Source: an uncultured Oscillospiraceae bacterium
GTDB lineage: Bacteria; Bacillota; Clostridia; Oscillospirales; Oscillospiraceae
Reading direction: 5' to 3'
DNA length: 39,747 nucleotides
NCBI GenBank assembly: GCA_910577525.1
Contig: CAJTLI010000023.1
Span: 1 to 39,747, forward strand
The notes under the pieces are model-generated. The model searched no databases. It had not been told where the DNA came from and saw only the letters and a program-made list of their open reading frames with translations. How positions within the stretch are numbered: the first letter of the stretch is position 1; each line of letters begins with the position of its first letter. Shown here piece after piece: positions 1-8,298 of the stretch. A program made the position numbers and the translations under genes.

Positions 1-2847
1 GCGCTCCCCGACCCGCCCGCCATGCCCGACGCGCCGGAGCCTCCCGCCGCCCCCGACCTGACCGGTCTGGCCCCCTGGCTGGGCCGGGTCTGGCTGGCGG
101 GGACCGGCCTGACGGCGCTGGTGCTGCTGCTGTCCAACCTGCGTTTCTTCCGGCGGCTGCGGGGGGAGCGCCTCCCCCTGGAGGGGGCGGACTGCCCCCT
201 GCGGGTGTATGAGGCGGTGGATATTCCCTCCCCCTGCCTGTTCGGGATCTTCCGCCCGGCGGTATACGTCACCCCCCAGGCGGCGGTGGACCCGGACATG
301 CTCCGCCATGTGCTGGCCCATGAGTACGTCCACTATAAGCACGGCGACCACATCTGGAGCCTCCTGCGGTGCGCCGCCCTGGCCGTCCACTGGTGGAATC
401 CCCTGGTGTGGCTGGCGGCGGCGCTCAGCCAGCGGGACGGCGAGCTGGCCTGCGACGAGGGGGCCCTCAAGCGGCTGGGGGAGGGCCAGCGGGCGGCCTA
501 CGGCAACACTCTGCTGGCCCTGGTGACGGCCAAGCCCGGCCCCAGCGACCTGTTCCGGTGCGCTACCACCATGGCCGGGGACAAGAAGAGCCTCAAGGAG
601 CGGATCACCCGCATCGCCCAGGCCCCCAGGCGCTGGCTGTGGGCGGCGGTGATGGTGGTGCTGGTGACGGCCCTGGCCTGCGTGTGCGCTTTCGGGCAGG
701 CTGAGCCGTCGATCGATGTGGGCGAATTTACCCCGACTTACACAATGGGTGGGGAGCGGATGGTCCTGGTGGAAGGGCTGGGCGGCGCCCATGTGGAGTG
801 GTCCCGGGGCACCAACGGCGGCTCTCTCTATCTGGCCGGGGACCTGGGGCGCCTCTGCCCCAGGCTGGCGGGAGAGACGTCGGAGGGCGGCGCGTACTGG
901 GACGATGTAGGGGGAGATAAATTCCAAAGCGTCCTCATCGTGCGCCTGAACGTGGACGACAACCGGATTGAGGACGGCGCCGTGGGCGGCTTCGGCATCT
1001 TTTTCACCGTGGACCTGGACAGCGGCGCCGTCACCCAGCGGGAGTTCACCTCCATGAAGGGGGATAAGACCATCAAGCTCACCGACCGGGAGATGCTGGA
1101 CATGGCCCGCATTCTGGCCGAGGTGCTGACGGGGGCTGCGGACTACTACAACGCTCATAGCGCCGAGTACAGCGCCGGAGACCCGGCGGACCTGCTGCTC
1201 CACTTTACAATGGATGTGGAGAACGTGCCCATGGAGGTGCTGGGCTCCATCGGCCAGGATGTGCGGGGGAAGTATGAACAGTTCCTGCTGGACCTGGACA
1301 GCCAGCCCATCACCGCGGGGAACAGCGGAAAGCCCGAGTTCAACAACTGGCGGGTCAAGTCCCTGGAGGGCCCCTGGAACCGCACCGTGCTGGGTATGGA
1401 CCTGGAGATCTGGCGGGTCTTTACCGAGTACCACACCCCGGAGCCGGAAAAGGCGAAATTCATGCTGGCGGGCGGGATGTACGTGACGGAGGACGGCTGG
1501 TTCTCCCCGGAGGACCGGATGAACTACTACATCTTCCGCCTAGACCAGCAGGGCGGGCGTAGCCTTGCCGCCATCATGCCCATGGGCGCGGGGGGCGGCG
1601 CGCCCGACGGAGAGACCCAGTATATGAGGGACTCCTTTGACGAGATGCTGGAACGGACCCTGGCGGGGGCCCGGGCGGTGGACCCAGAGGGCCTGACCCC
1701 GGACTTGAACCGGAACGGCATCCCCGAGGTGCTGCGAGTGGTGTCCCTCGACGGGGGCGCGGGCCAGAAGCTGGAGGTCTGGGAGGGCGGCGAGCTGATC
1801 TACGAGGAGGAGGGCAGCTTCGCCCACGCGGGCTACAACGCCCTGTTCCTGTACCACGACGAGAACGGGGACTACCTCCTGCGCTACAACCCCTACATGG
1901 CCCAGGGCTGGGCCACCTACAGCTGCCGGCTGTTCACGCTGTATGAACACGGCGCGTCCACCGCCCGGTATGCGGATCTGGAGTTCGACCTCAACTTCCA
2001 TCCCATGATGCGCTCGCAGCACAAATTCGACGTGAACGAGATCACCGGCTTTATGAGCGAGATCAATCAGCTGCTGTCTCACAGCGTCCAGCTCCTCAAC
2101 ACCGACCAGGATCTGCTGAAAACCTTCGAAAAAAACGGGCGGCTGTACGACGATTTGGGCTGGCTGGACGGCTGGGAGCCCGCCTATACCCGGAGGGGCG
2201 GGGCCCTGCCCGACCAGCTGTGGGCCTTCCAGAGGGCCATGGAGGGGGAGTGGTACGAAAACGAGCCCGTCCTGGCCCAGGTGAACGAGACGGAGACGTT
2301 TACCGTGATGGGCCTGCGCTACCGGGACAAGGCCACCCGGTTCACGGTGGACAGCTGGGACATCGGCTTTGAGGTGAACCCCCAGCTGCTGGACTGGAAC
2401 GGGGACGGAAAGGACGAGCTGGTGTTCTCCCTGGTGACGGGCCGGGGCACCGGGTGCCTCATTGAAACGCTCTGTGTGTTCGACGCGGACACCCTGGAGC
2501 AGTACGACACCTCCGCCCTCAACGCGCTGGTCCTGGGGTCCATCCAATCCACCGGGGACGGGGAGAACTTCTACCTCAAGGGCCCGGGGCTGGACGAGGC
2601 CATCCCCAAAAGCACGGCTGAGAAGGAAAACCCCGGCGCCCCCGTGGCGCAGGCCCTGGGGCTGGGGGAGATCGTCCGTTGGACGGTGAAGGACGGCAAG
2701 GTGTTCTGCTGGCTGGGCTGCGATGCCAGCGGCAGGACCACAAACTACATCGGCTGGGTCAACGCGCCGGTGAACATGAGCCCGTCCGGGGCGTTCTCCT
2801 GCGGGAACGCGCAGTACGTGGACGGGCCGGAGGGGCCATTTGAATAA
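1..2847 (+). CDS. BlaR1/MecR1-type M56 family metallopeptidase sensor, 5' truncated by the window edge
   Basis: The frame is open from base 1, so the true start lies upstream; the Met codon at 22 is only the first internal one. Counting from it, a membrane segment lies near residues 24-40. The zinc metallopeptidase motif HEYVH is at 100-104, followed by the downstream glutamate region ELACDE at 141-146. This is the M56 signature of BlaR1/MecR1, in which a membrane protease cuts a BlaI-type repressor after the sensor domain binds ligand. A last membrane helix at about 205-224 leads into an extracytoplasmic region of about 715 residues, far longer than the penicillin-binding sensor of BlaR1 and with no visible transpeptidase motif. 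It carries two short calcium-loop-like motifs, DLNRNGIPEVL (about 564) and DWNGDGKDELVF (about 792), as in FG-GAP/VCBS-type repeats. A BlaI-like partner would be expected just upstream, outside the window. The family call is secure; the ligand is unknown. Confidence 0.85.
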   Translation, partial: ALPDPPAMPDAPEPPAAPDLTGLAPWLGRVWLAGTGLTALVLLLSNLRFFRRLRGERLPLEGADCPLRVYEAVDIPSPCLFGIFRPAVYVTPQAAVDPDMLRHVLAHEYVHYKHGDHIWSLLRCAALAVHWWNPLVWLAAALSQRDGELACDEGALKRLGEGQRAAYGNTLLALVTAKPGPSDLFRCATTMAGDKKSLKERITRIAQAPRRWLWAAVMVVLVTALACVCAFGQAEPSIDVGEFTPTYTMGGERMVLVEGLGGAHVEWSRGTNGGSLYLAGDLGRLCPRLAGETSEGGAYWDDVGGDKFQSVLIVRLNVDDNRIEDGAVGGFGIFFTVDLDSGAVTQREFTSMKGDKTIKLTDREMLDMARILAEVLTGAADYYNAHSAEYSAGDPADLLLHFTMDVENVPMEVLGSIGQDVRGKYEQFLLDLDSQPITAGNSGKPEFNNWRVKSLEGPWNRTVLGMDLEIWRVFTEYHTPEPEKAKFMLAGGMYVTEDGWFSPEDRMNYYIFRLDQQGGRSLAAIMPMGAGGGAPDGETQYMRDSFDEMLERTLAGARAVDPEGLTPDLNRNGIPEVLRVVSLDGGAGQKLEVWEGGELIYEEEGSFAHAGYNALFLYHDENGDYLLRYNPYMAQGWATYSCRLFTLYEHGASTARYADLEFDLNFHPMMRSQHKFDVNEITGFMSEINQLLSHSVQLLNTDQDLLKTFEKNGRLYDDLGWLDGWEPAYTRRGGALPDQLWAFQRAMEGEWYENEPVLAQVNETETFTVMGLRYRDKATRFTVDSWDIGFEVNPQLLDWNGDGKDELVFSLVTGRGTGCLIETLCVFDADTLEQYDTSALNALVLGSIQSTGDGENFYLKGPGLDEAIPKSTAEKENPGAPVAQALGLGEIVRWTVKDGKVFCWLGCDASGRTTNYIGWVNAPVNMSPSGAFSCGNAQYVDGPEGPFE

Positions 2848-2855
2848 TCTGGGAA

Positions 2856-2883
2856 GGCCGCCGGGGCAGATGCCACGGCGGCC
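2856..2883. terminator. GC-rich hairpin after the M56 gene, possible terminator
   Basis: GGCCGCCG (2856-2863) pairs with CGGCGGCC (2876-2883), and the inner GGCA/TGCC extends the stem. It starts 8 bases after the M56 stop codon. No T-run follows, so termination may be weak or Rho-dependent. Confidence 0.4.
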
Positions 2884-2961
2884 TGTTGACATTCTGTGGG
2901 CGGCTTACAAGCTTTGACAGGAAAAAATGCAAGGTTTCTGTTAAGAAATGCAAATCCGTTA

Positions 2962-2990
2962 TTGACAGAGCCCGCCGGATTCGCTATAAT
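2962..2990 (+). promoter_or_regulatory. Consensus sigma-70/sigma-A promoter for the peptide ABC operon
   Basis: A perfect TTGACA (2962-2967) and a perfect TATAAT (2985-2990) are separated by exactly 17 bp. Transcription should start near 2997, giving an untranslated leader of about 310 bases before the solute-binding gene at 3309. It is the strongest promoter match in the window. Confidence 0.8.
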
Positions 2991-3068
2991 ATTTAACAAA
3001 TCATGAATGGCGGGCCCATTCCGCTCCGGAAAATGAAACGGCCGGCCCTGCCGCTTGCAAAGCGCGGC

Positions 3069-3218
3069 GCGGCGGCAAAGTGGTGCGCGGGGTGCCGCGC
3101 CCCGTTTTGCCGCCGCGGGTTTAACAGAGTGACGCATTATAGCGGAAAACGGGATACCCCGTTTTGTTGTCCCCCAGAGCTGGGGGACAACATGCGTTTG
3201 GCCCGCCTAGGGCGGGCC
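3069..3218 (+). other. Chain of four hairpins in the operon leader
   Basis: The leader between the promoter (2962-2990) and the ATG at 3309 holds four consecutive inverted repeats. The first is 3069-3079 with 3106-3116 (11 bp), enclosing 3085-3090 with 3095-3100. The second is AAAACGGG/CCCGTTTT at 3146-3165. The third is a 12-13 bp stem at 3165-3192. The fourth is GGCCCGCC/GGCGGGCC at 3200-3218. None is followed by a U-run, and I could not match them to a known riboswitch or T-box. They could be a regulatory leader, an mRNA-stabilising structure or a dispersed palindromic element. The rest of 2848-3308 shows no gene I can support. Confidence 0.5.
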
Positions 3219-3308
3219 CTGATCCTGATTTAACCTGAATGGGACAGAAGGACGGCATTTTTCTGCTCTATCCGGTTAAATATAACAAAAAATATTAGGA
3301 GGATAAGT

Positions 3309-5552
3309 ATGAAGAAGTTCGTAAGCCTGATGCTTGCGCTGGTTATGGTGCTGAGCCTGGCCGCCTGCGGCCAGCCTGCGGCTCAGAGCAGCGGCACGCC
3401 CAGCAGCGCGCCCAGCGGAGCCCCTGCCGCCTCTGAGGGCGTCACCCTGGGCGAGTACGTGCCCTTTACCTATGAGGAGCAGGTGGTCTATGACACCGCT
3501 CTGAGCGAGTTCTACAACGCCTTTATGGACGCCAAGAAGGCCGCCACCGCTTCCGAGCGGTACGCCCTGATGGCCGTGGCCGAGGCCAAGCTGCTGGAGT
3601 CCGGCGTGCTGATTCCCGTGCAGGGCGACGGCGGCCGCTACGGCATCCGGCACATCGTCCCCCGCACCATCCCCTCCGTCGGCTGGGGCAGCGACAGCGA
3701 CCGTCTGGCCACCATGATCGCGGTGGAGGAGCTGCTCAAGTCCGAGGACTCCAAAGAGGTCGTCGCGCTGTGGAAGGAACTGGCCGGCACCGGCACCTTT
3801 GAGGAGAAGGTCAAGGAGCTGCTCACCGGCAAGGGCTATACCATCGTGGACAGCATTGACTATATCTACACCTCCGACCCCACCACCTGGGACTACCTGG
3901 CCACCTGGCAGTCCACCCAGTCCGAGCCCACCTGCTTCCTGGTGGACGGCCTGATCAACTACGACATGGAGAACGTGATGCAGCCCAGCCTGGCCGAGAG
4001 CTGGGAGATGTCCGAGGACGGCCTGACCTACACCTTCAAGATCCGTCAGGGCGTGAAGTGGGTGGATTCCCAGGGCCGTGAGGTTGGCGAGGTCCAGGCC
4101 GACGACTGGGTCGCCGCCCTCCAGCACTGCGCCGACTGCGGCGGCGGCGCCGCCGAGATGCTCTCCTCCCTGGTGGGCCTGGGCGCCTACCTGAGCGGCG
4201 AGACCAACGACTTCTCCACCGTGGGCGTCAAGGCCGTGGACAAGTACACCCTGGAGTACAAGTTTGAGAGCCCCCTGCCCTACTTCCTGTCCGCTCTGAC
4301 CTATGTGGGCCTGGGCGGCCCCCTGTGCCGCAGCTACTACGAGTCCCAGGGCGGCAAGTTCGGCGCCGAATTCTCCCCCGAGGACCCCAACTACACCTAC
4401 GGTCAGACCCCCAACAACATCGCCTACTGCGGCCCCATGCTGGTCACCAGCTACACCGCCAAGAACAGCGTTGTCTACAAGGCCAACCCCTCCTACTGGA
4501 ACCCCGACTCCGTGAACATCCACGAGCTGACCTGGAAGTACTGGGACGGCCAGGACGCCCTCCAGCCCTACTATGACGTGAAGGACGGCAAGCTGGGCTC
4601 CATCGCCCTGAACGCCTCCCGCCTGGAGCAGTGCAAGAAGGACGGCATCTTCGAGGAGTACGCTGTGCTGTCCACCAACAGCACCCAGTCCACCTATAAC
4701 GGCTACTACAACCTGAACCGCGGCCGTTACAGCAACTTTGACGACGAGACCAAGGGCGTGTCCCCCAAGACCGCCGGCAGCGCCGCCGAGATCAATCTGT
4801 ATCCGGAGGAGGGCGAGCCCGTCTACACCTCCGACATCCTGGACGCCGCCGCCCGCTGGCACAGCGCCATCAACAACCAGAACTTCCGTCTGGCCCTGAC
4901 CTTCGCCTTTGACCGCGGCGAGTACCTCGGCCAGCAGTTCGGCGAGGACCTGAAGTACAACGCCATGCGCAACACCTTTGTCCCCGGCAACTTCGTGTCC
5001 CTGGAGGAGGAAGTGACCGTTGACGGCCTGGGCACCTTCCCCGCCGGCACCTACTATGGCGCCATCGTGCAGGCCCAGCTGGAGAAGGACGGCTTCCCCG
5101 CCAAGGTGTGGGACCCCGATGCTGACAGCGGCCTGGGTTCCAGCGACAGCTTCGACGGCTGGTACAATGTCTCCGCCGCCAAGGAGTATCTCCAGAAGGC
5201 GGTGGAGGAGCTGGCCGCCGTGGGCGTCGAGGTCACCAAGGAGAACCCCATCCAGATGGACGTGATGTTCCACTCCGGCGACCAGCAGTACGTCAACCAG
5301 TTCAACGCCTACAAGAAGAACCTTGAGGAGAACCTGGACGGCCTGGTGCAGGTCAACCTGATGGGCTTCTCCGACCGCGCCGACTACAACAGCAGCAGCT
5401 ACTTCCCCACTGCCGGCAAGGACTACAACTATGACGTGTCCTTCGCCTCCGGCTGGTCCGCCGACTACGCCGATCCCGGCAACTTCCTGGAGACCCTGGT
5501 GCCCGCCCCCGACGGCACCGGCTACGTGACCATGAGCTTCGGTCTGTGGTAA
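3309..5552 (+). CDS. Peptide/oligosaccharide ABC transporter solute-binding lipoprotein (SBP_bac_5, OppA/DppA type), apparently circularly permuted
   Basis: The start is fixed by AGGAGG at 3297-3302. A lipoprotein signal (lipobox LAAC, Cys20) and a Ser/Ala/Pro linker precede the mature protein, which is anchored outside the cell and delivers ligand to the permeases downstream. Residues about 178-747 read like the body of SBP_bac_5, including LAESWEMSEDGLTYTFKIRQ near 228-247 and ADYADPGNFLETL near 718-730. The protein stops about 17 residues later at GYVTMSFGLW, where OppA-type proteins normally continue for roughly 100 residues. That missing tail seems to be at the front instead: residues about 60-140 (YDTALSEFYNAF, RYALMAVAEAKLLESGVLIP, then GSDSDRLA) resemble the usual C-terminal lobe-closing segment. 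At 747 residues it is longer than classic OppA. The first gene of the operon, it is separated from the permeases by a strong hairpin, as expected for a highly expressed binding protein. Substrate unknown; peptide is the default guess. Confidence 0.85.
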   Translation: MKKFVSLMLALVMVLSLAACGQPAAQSSGTPSSAPSGAPAASEGVTLGEYVPFTYEEQVVYDTALSEFYNAFMDAKKAATASERYALMAVAEAKLLESGVLIPVQGDGGRYGIRHIVPRTIPSVGWGSDSDRLATMIAVEELLKSEDSKEVVALWKELAGTGTFEEKVKELLTGKGYTIVDSIDYIYTSDPTTWDYLATWQSTQSEPTCFLVDGLINYDMENVMQPSLAESWEMSEDGLTYTFKIRQGVKWVDSQGREVGEVQADDWVAALQHCADCGGGAAEMLSSLVGLGAYLSGETNDFSTVGVKAVDKYTLEYKFESPLPYFLSALTYVGLGGPLCRSYYESQGGKFGAEFSPEDPNYTYGQTPNNIAYCGPMLVTSYTAKNSVVYKANPSYWNPDSVNIHELTWKYWDGQDALQPYYDVKDGKLGSIALNASRLEQCKKDGIFEEYAVLSTNSTQSTYNGYYNLNRGRYSNFDDETKGVSPKTAGSAAEINLYPEEGEPVYTSDILDAAARWHSAINNQNFRLALTFAFDRGEYLGQQFGEDLKYNAMRNTFVPGNFVSLEEEVTVDGLGTFPAGTYYGAIVQAQLEKDGFPAKVWDPDADSGLGSSDSFDGWYNVSAAKEYLQKAVEELAAVGVEVTKENPIQMDVMFHSGDQQYVNQFNAYKKNLEENLDGLVQVNLMGFSDRADYNSSSYFPTAGKDYNYDVSFASGWSADYADPGNFLETLVPAPDGTGYVTMSFGLW

Positions 5553-5588
5553 GAAAAGCGGCCCTGAACAAGAGCTAAATCATACTGC

Positions 5589-5626
5589 GCGTGCAGGAGA
5601 ATGGTGCGTGCCATTCTCCTGCACGC
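5589..5626. terminator. Perfect 16-bp hairpin behind the solute-binding gene
   Basis: 5589-5604 pairs perfectly with 5611-5626 around a 6-base loop (TGCGTG). It lies 36 bases after the stop codon. With only a weak T-rich tail (AATTTTCTTCC from 5637) it probably acts as a partial terminator or 3' stabiliser, lowering permease expression relative to the binding protein. Confidence 0.55.
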
Positions 5627-5640
5627 ATATCGGTACAATT

Positions 5641-5718
5641 TTCTTCCCCCTTACGGGGGAGGGAACGGAAACGCGTAAGCCGGGGCGGCCCGTTTCCTCC
5701 CCCGCGAGGGGGACAGAA
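5641..5718. repeat. Double-hairpin palindromic element between binding protein and permease genes
   Basis: Two arms, 5641-5668 and 5689-5718, are approximate inverted repeats of one another. Each contains its own small hairpin: CCCCC-TTAC-GGGGG at 5646-5659 and CCCCC-GCGA-GGGGG at 5699-5712. The organisation is like a small REP/BIME-type or MITE-like intergenic element. Only one copy is recognised in this window. Confidence 0.5.
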
Positions 5719-5743
5719 TGGAAGTTAGGTGCGTGAAAAAAAT

Positions 5744-7312
5744 ATGGGAAAATATTTGGTAAAACGCCTGCTTCACGGCGCGGTGTCCATCATTGTTGTG
5801 GTCATCATCGTTATGGTGATGGTTTACTCCCTGCTGGACCGGCAGCAGGTGTTCGCCGGGGACTCGGTGTATACCCGGCAGATGAACAACGCCAAGCAGA
5901 GCTATATGTACTCCCGGTGGGAGGAGTACGGCTATCTGGATTACGTGACCTACGCGGAGTGGCTCCAGGGGCTGACCGACTCCGGCGAGATCGACGAGGA
6001 GACCCGGTCCCAGGCGGTGGCCTTTGGCCGCAAGCCGGAGAACGACTCCGAGCTGGTCCAGGAGTACGTGACGAAATTCAACGAGTACTATGAAAGCCGG
6101 GGGTATACGATTGTGCGGCTGAACGCCAAGGTGAGTGGCCGCAAGCTGGCCACCGGCGGGCAGCAGGTGCTGTTCGCCTACCGGGACGTGCCCCTGCTCG
6201 ACCGGATCTGGGACTATTTCAGCGGCCTGGTGACAATCGACAACATCCATAAGGTGCAGGAGGACATCGGGGAGCGGGGCCTGACCTTCACCTGGTTCGA
6301 CCCGGTGTACGGCGGGGAGAAGCTCTCGCCGGCCATCATCGGCAACGGAACCACCCACAAGTACCTGCTCTATGTGGACGATCAGTTCCCCTACCTCCAC
6401 CAGAACTTCGCCACCATCCAGCTGGGCACGTCCTACACGGTGAACAAGGGCGTGGACGTGTTCACCACCATGACCAGCAGCCAGGGCTCCTATGTGCTTT
6501 CGACCATGACCTTCCCCTCGGGCTACGTGGAGGAGAGCGCGGACGACCTGCATACCGCCATCTACCGGCCCAATTCCAAGGACACCGATTTCAACGCGGT
6601 GCGCTTCACCGACGACTACACCAACGTGCAGACGGTGCGGCGCAGTATGTCCAAGATCGGCTTCTCCTTTGTCATCGGCATCATCTCCGTTATCATGGCC
6701 TATATCCTGGGCGTACCTCTGGGCATCCTGATGGCGCGGAAAAAGGATAAGCTGGTGGACAAGTTCGGCACGCTGTATATCGTGTTCATCATCGCGGTGC
6801 CCTCGCTGGCCTATATTTTCCTGTTCAAGGCCATCGGCGGTCGGGTGTTCGGCCTGCCGGCCAGCTTCGATATGGAGTCCAACAGCAAGCTGATGTTCAT
6901 CCTGCCCATCATATCGCTGGCCCTGCCCTCGGTGGCCAACCTGATGAAGTGGATGCGCCGGTATATGATTGACCAGATGAACTCGGATTACGTGAAGTTC
7001 GCCCGGTCCGGCGGCCTGACGGAGGGCGAGATCTTCACCAAGCACATCCTGAAAAACGCCGCGATCCCCATTGTCCACGGCATCCCGGCCAGCGTGCTGG
7101 GGGCCATGACGGGCGCCATCATTACCGAGCGCGTGTACGTGGTCCCCGGCGCCGGCAACCTGCTGACGGAGGCCATCAACAAATACGACAACGGCGTCAT
7201 CGTGGGCGTCACGCTGTTCTATGCGATATTGTCCGTGGTATCCATCATCTTGGGCGATATCCTCATGGCGACGGTAGACCCGCGGATTTCGTTCTCGACG
7301 AAGGATAGGTGA
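5744..7312 (+). CDS. OppB/DppB-type ABC transporter permease with a large extracytoplasmic insertion
   Basis: The N-terminus MGKYLVKRLLHG and first membrane helix are typical of DppB/OppB. The binding-protein-dependent permease domain is in the C-terminal half, with helices from about residue 305 onward and the cytoplasmic coupling (EAA-like) region SDYVKFARSGGLTEGEIF. The family is usually about 310-340 residues; this protein has 522. The excess lies between helix 1 and helix 2 (about residues 32-300) and must face outward. Within it the short family motif around LGTSY (about 228) survives, so material was inserted on both sides of it. I chose ATG 5744 because it gives the usual N-terminus. 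An in-frame GTG at 5729 would add five residues, and the ribosome site is weak for either start. The gene pairs with the permease at 7318. Confidence 0.87.
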   Translation: MGKYLVKRLLHGAVSIIVVVIIVMVMVYSLLDRQQVFAGDSVYTRQMNNAKQSYMYSRWEEYGYLDYVTYAEWLQGLTDSGEIDEETRSQAVAFGRKPENDSELVQEYVTKFNEYYESRGYTIVRLNAKVSGRKLATGGQQVLFAYRDVPLLDRIWDYFSGLVTIDNIHKVQEDIGERGLTFTWFDPVYGGEKLSPAIIGNGTTHKYLLYVDDQFPYLHQNFATIQLGTSYTVNKGVDVFTTMTSSQGSYVLSTMTFPSGYVEESADDLHTAIYRPNSKDTDFNAVRFTDDYTNVQTVRRSMSKIGFSFVIGIISVIMAYILGVPLGILMARKKDKLVDKFGTLYIVFIIAVPSLAYIFLFKAIGGRVFGLPASFDMESNSKLMFILPIISLALPSVANLMKWMRRYMIDQMNSDYVKFARSGGLTEGEIFTKHILKNAAIPIVHGIPASVLGAMTGAIITERVYVVPGAGNLLTEAINKYDNGVIVGVTLFYAILSVVSIILGDILMATVDPRISFSTKDR

Positions 7313-7317
7313 GAGCT

Positions 7318-8286
7318 ATGGAACATGATCTGAAGAATTTGGGCGTGCCGGAGGATAAGCTGTTTTCCTTCCACAACCACAGCGATCTGGAATCGGAGAA
7401 GATCACGGCCCCCCGGTACTCCTATTGGCAGTCGGTGTTCCGCGTGTTTTTCCGCAATAAGCTGAACATCGTGATACTGGCCCTGCTGGTGTTTGTGGTC
7501 GCGTTTGCGTATATCTACCCCTCCGTGACGCACTATGACCAGTTTGAAAACCTGATGAATGCCCAGGCAAAGCACCTGAACCCCGTCGGTGCGCTGAAGT
7601 ATTTTGGCATGGAGCTGAAATGGATTCTGGGCACCGGCGCCGCCGGCCAGTCCACCTTCCAGGCCATCTGGAACGGCTCCCGGATCTCCATCTCCCTGGC
7701 CTTCATCTGCGCCGCGATCAACATGGTCGTCGGTGTGATCGTGGGCGCCATCTGGGGTTTCTCCAAGCGGGTGGACGCCATCATGATGGAGGTCTACAAC
7801 ATCATTGCCAACGTGCCCTATATCCTGCTGATCGCCGTGCTGGTGATGCTGCTCTCCGCCACGTTCTGGACCATGGTGTTCGCCTTGACCGTCACCGGCT
7901 GGCTGAGCATCGCCTATTTCATCCGCACCCAGGTGGTCATCATCCGGGACCGGGAGTATAATCTGGCCTCCAAGTGCCTGGGCACCTCCACGGTGAAGAT
8001 CGCCATGAAGAATATCCTGCCCTTCATGACCTCCGTGATCGTGACCCTGCTGGCCACCGAGATCCCGTCCTATATCTCCTACGAGGTGTTTCTGTCCTAC
8101 ATCGGCATGGGCCTGTCGGACATGTCCCTGGGCCGGCTGATCTACGAGGCGGAGAGTGCCATGGTCACGCCCGGTTGGGAGTTTGAGTTCTGGAGTCCCG
8201 TGGTGATCTCCTCCATTATCACCGTGGTGCTGTACGTGGTGGGCCAGAACCTGGGCGACGCGTCCGACCCCCGGACGCACATGTAA
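7318..8286 (+). CDS. OppC/DppC-type ABC transporter permease
   Basis: This 322-residue permease has a long cytoplasmic N-terminus, a first helix near residues 50-70 and five further helices. The family motif LGTGAAGQSTFQAIWNGSR corresponds to the LGTDxxGRDxxSRxxxGxR of OppC/DppC. The coupling loop REYNLASKCLGTSTVKIAMKNILP and the C-terminal end GQNLGDASDPR are also classical. Start ATG 7318 has AGGTGAG just upstream and lies 5 bases beyond the preceding stop. Unlike its partner permease it has a normal length. It forms the translocation pore with the protein encoded at 5744-7312. Confidence 0.92.
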   Translation: MEHDLKNLGVPEDKLFSFHNHSDLESEKITAPRYSYWQSVFRVFFRNKLNIVILALLVFVVAFAYIYPSVTHYDQFENLMNAQAKHLNPVGALKYFGMELKWILGTGAAGQSTFQAIWNGSRISISLAFICAAINMVVGVIVGAIWGFSKRVDAIMMEVYNIIANVPYILLIAVLVMLLSATFWTMVFALTVTGWLSIAYFIRTQVVIIRDREYNLASKCLGTSTVKIAMKNILPFMTSVIVTLLATEIPSYISYEVFLSYIGMGLSDMSLGRLIYEAESAMVTPGWEFEFWSPVVISSIITVVLYVVGQNLGDASDPRTHM

Positions 8287-8298
8287 GGGGGCGGCGGC

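Noticed and set aside
3060..3220. T-box or other known riboswitch upstream of the importer
   Set aside because: GGGGTGCCGCG only partly resembles the T-box TGGNACCGCG motif, no specifier stem or terminator/antiterminator pair could be drawn, and the downstream genes are not the usual T-box targets.
3003..3233. Possible 76-residue protein starting six bases after the predicted transcription start
   Set aside because: It has no ribosome site, its sequence is basic and low in structure, and it runs straight through the hairpin chain; it looks like a chance frame in a structured leader.
3276..5273. Long antisense open frame opposite the binding protein gene
   Set aside because: Composition (Gly, Val, Leu, His-rich, no motifs) is the mirror of codon bias in the real gene; it has no promoter or ribosome site.
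5500..5743. Binding protein truncated by a frameshift or nonsense mutation
   Set aside because: The 190 bases after the stop contain hairpins and no continuation of the family's C-terminal sequence in any frame; the missing segment is found at the N-terminus instead.
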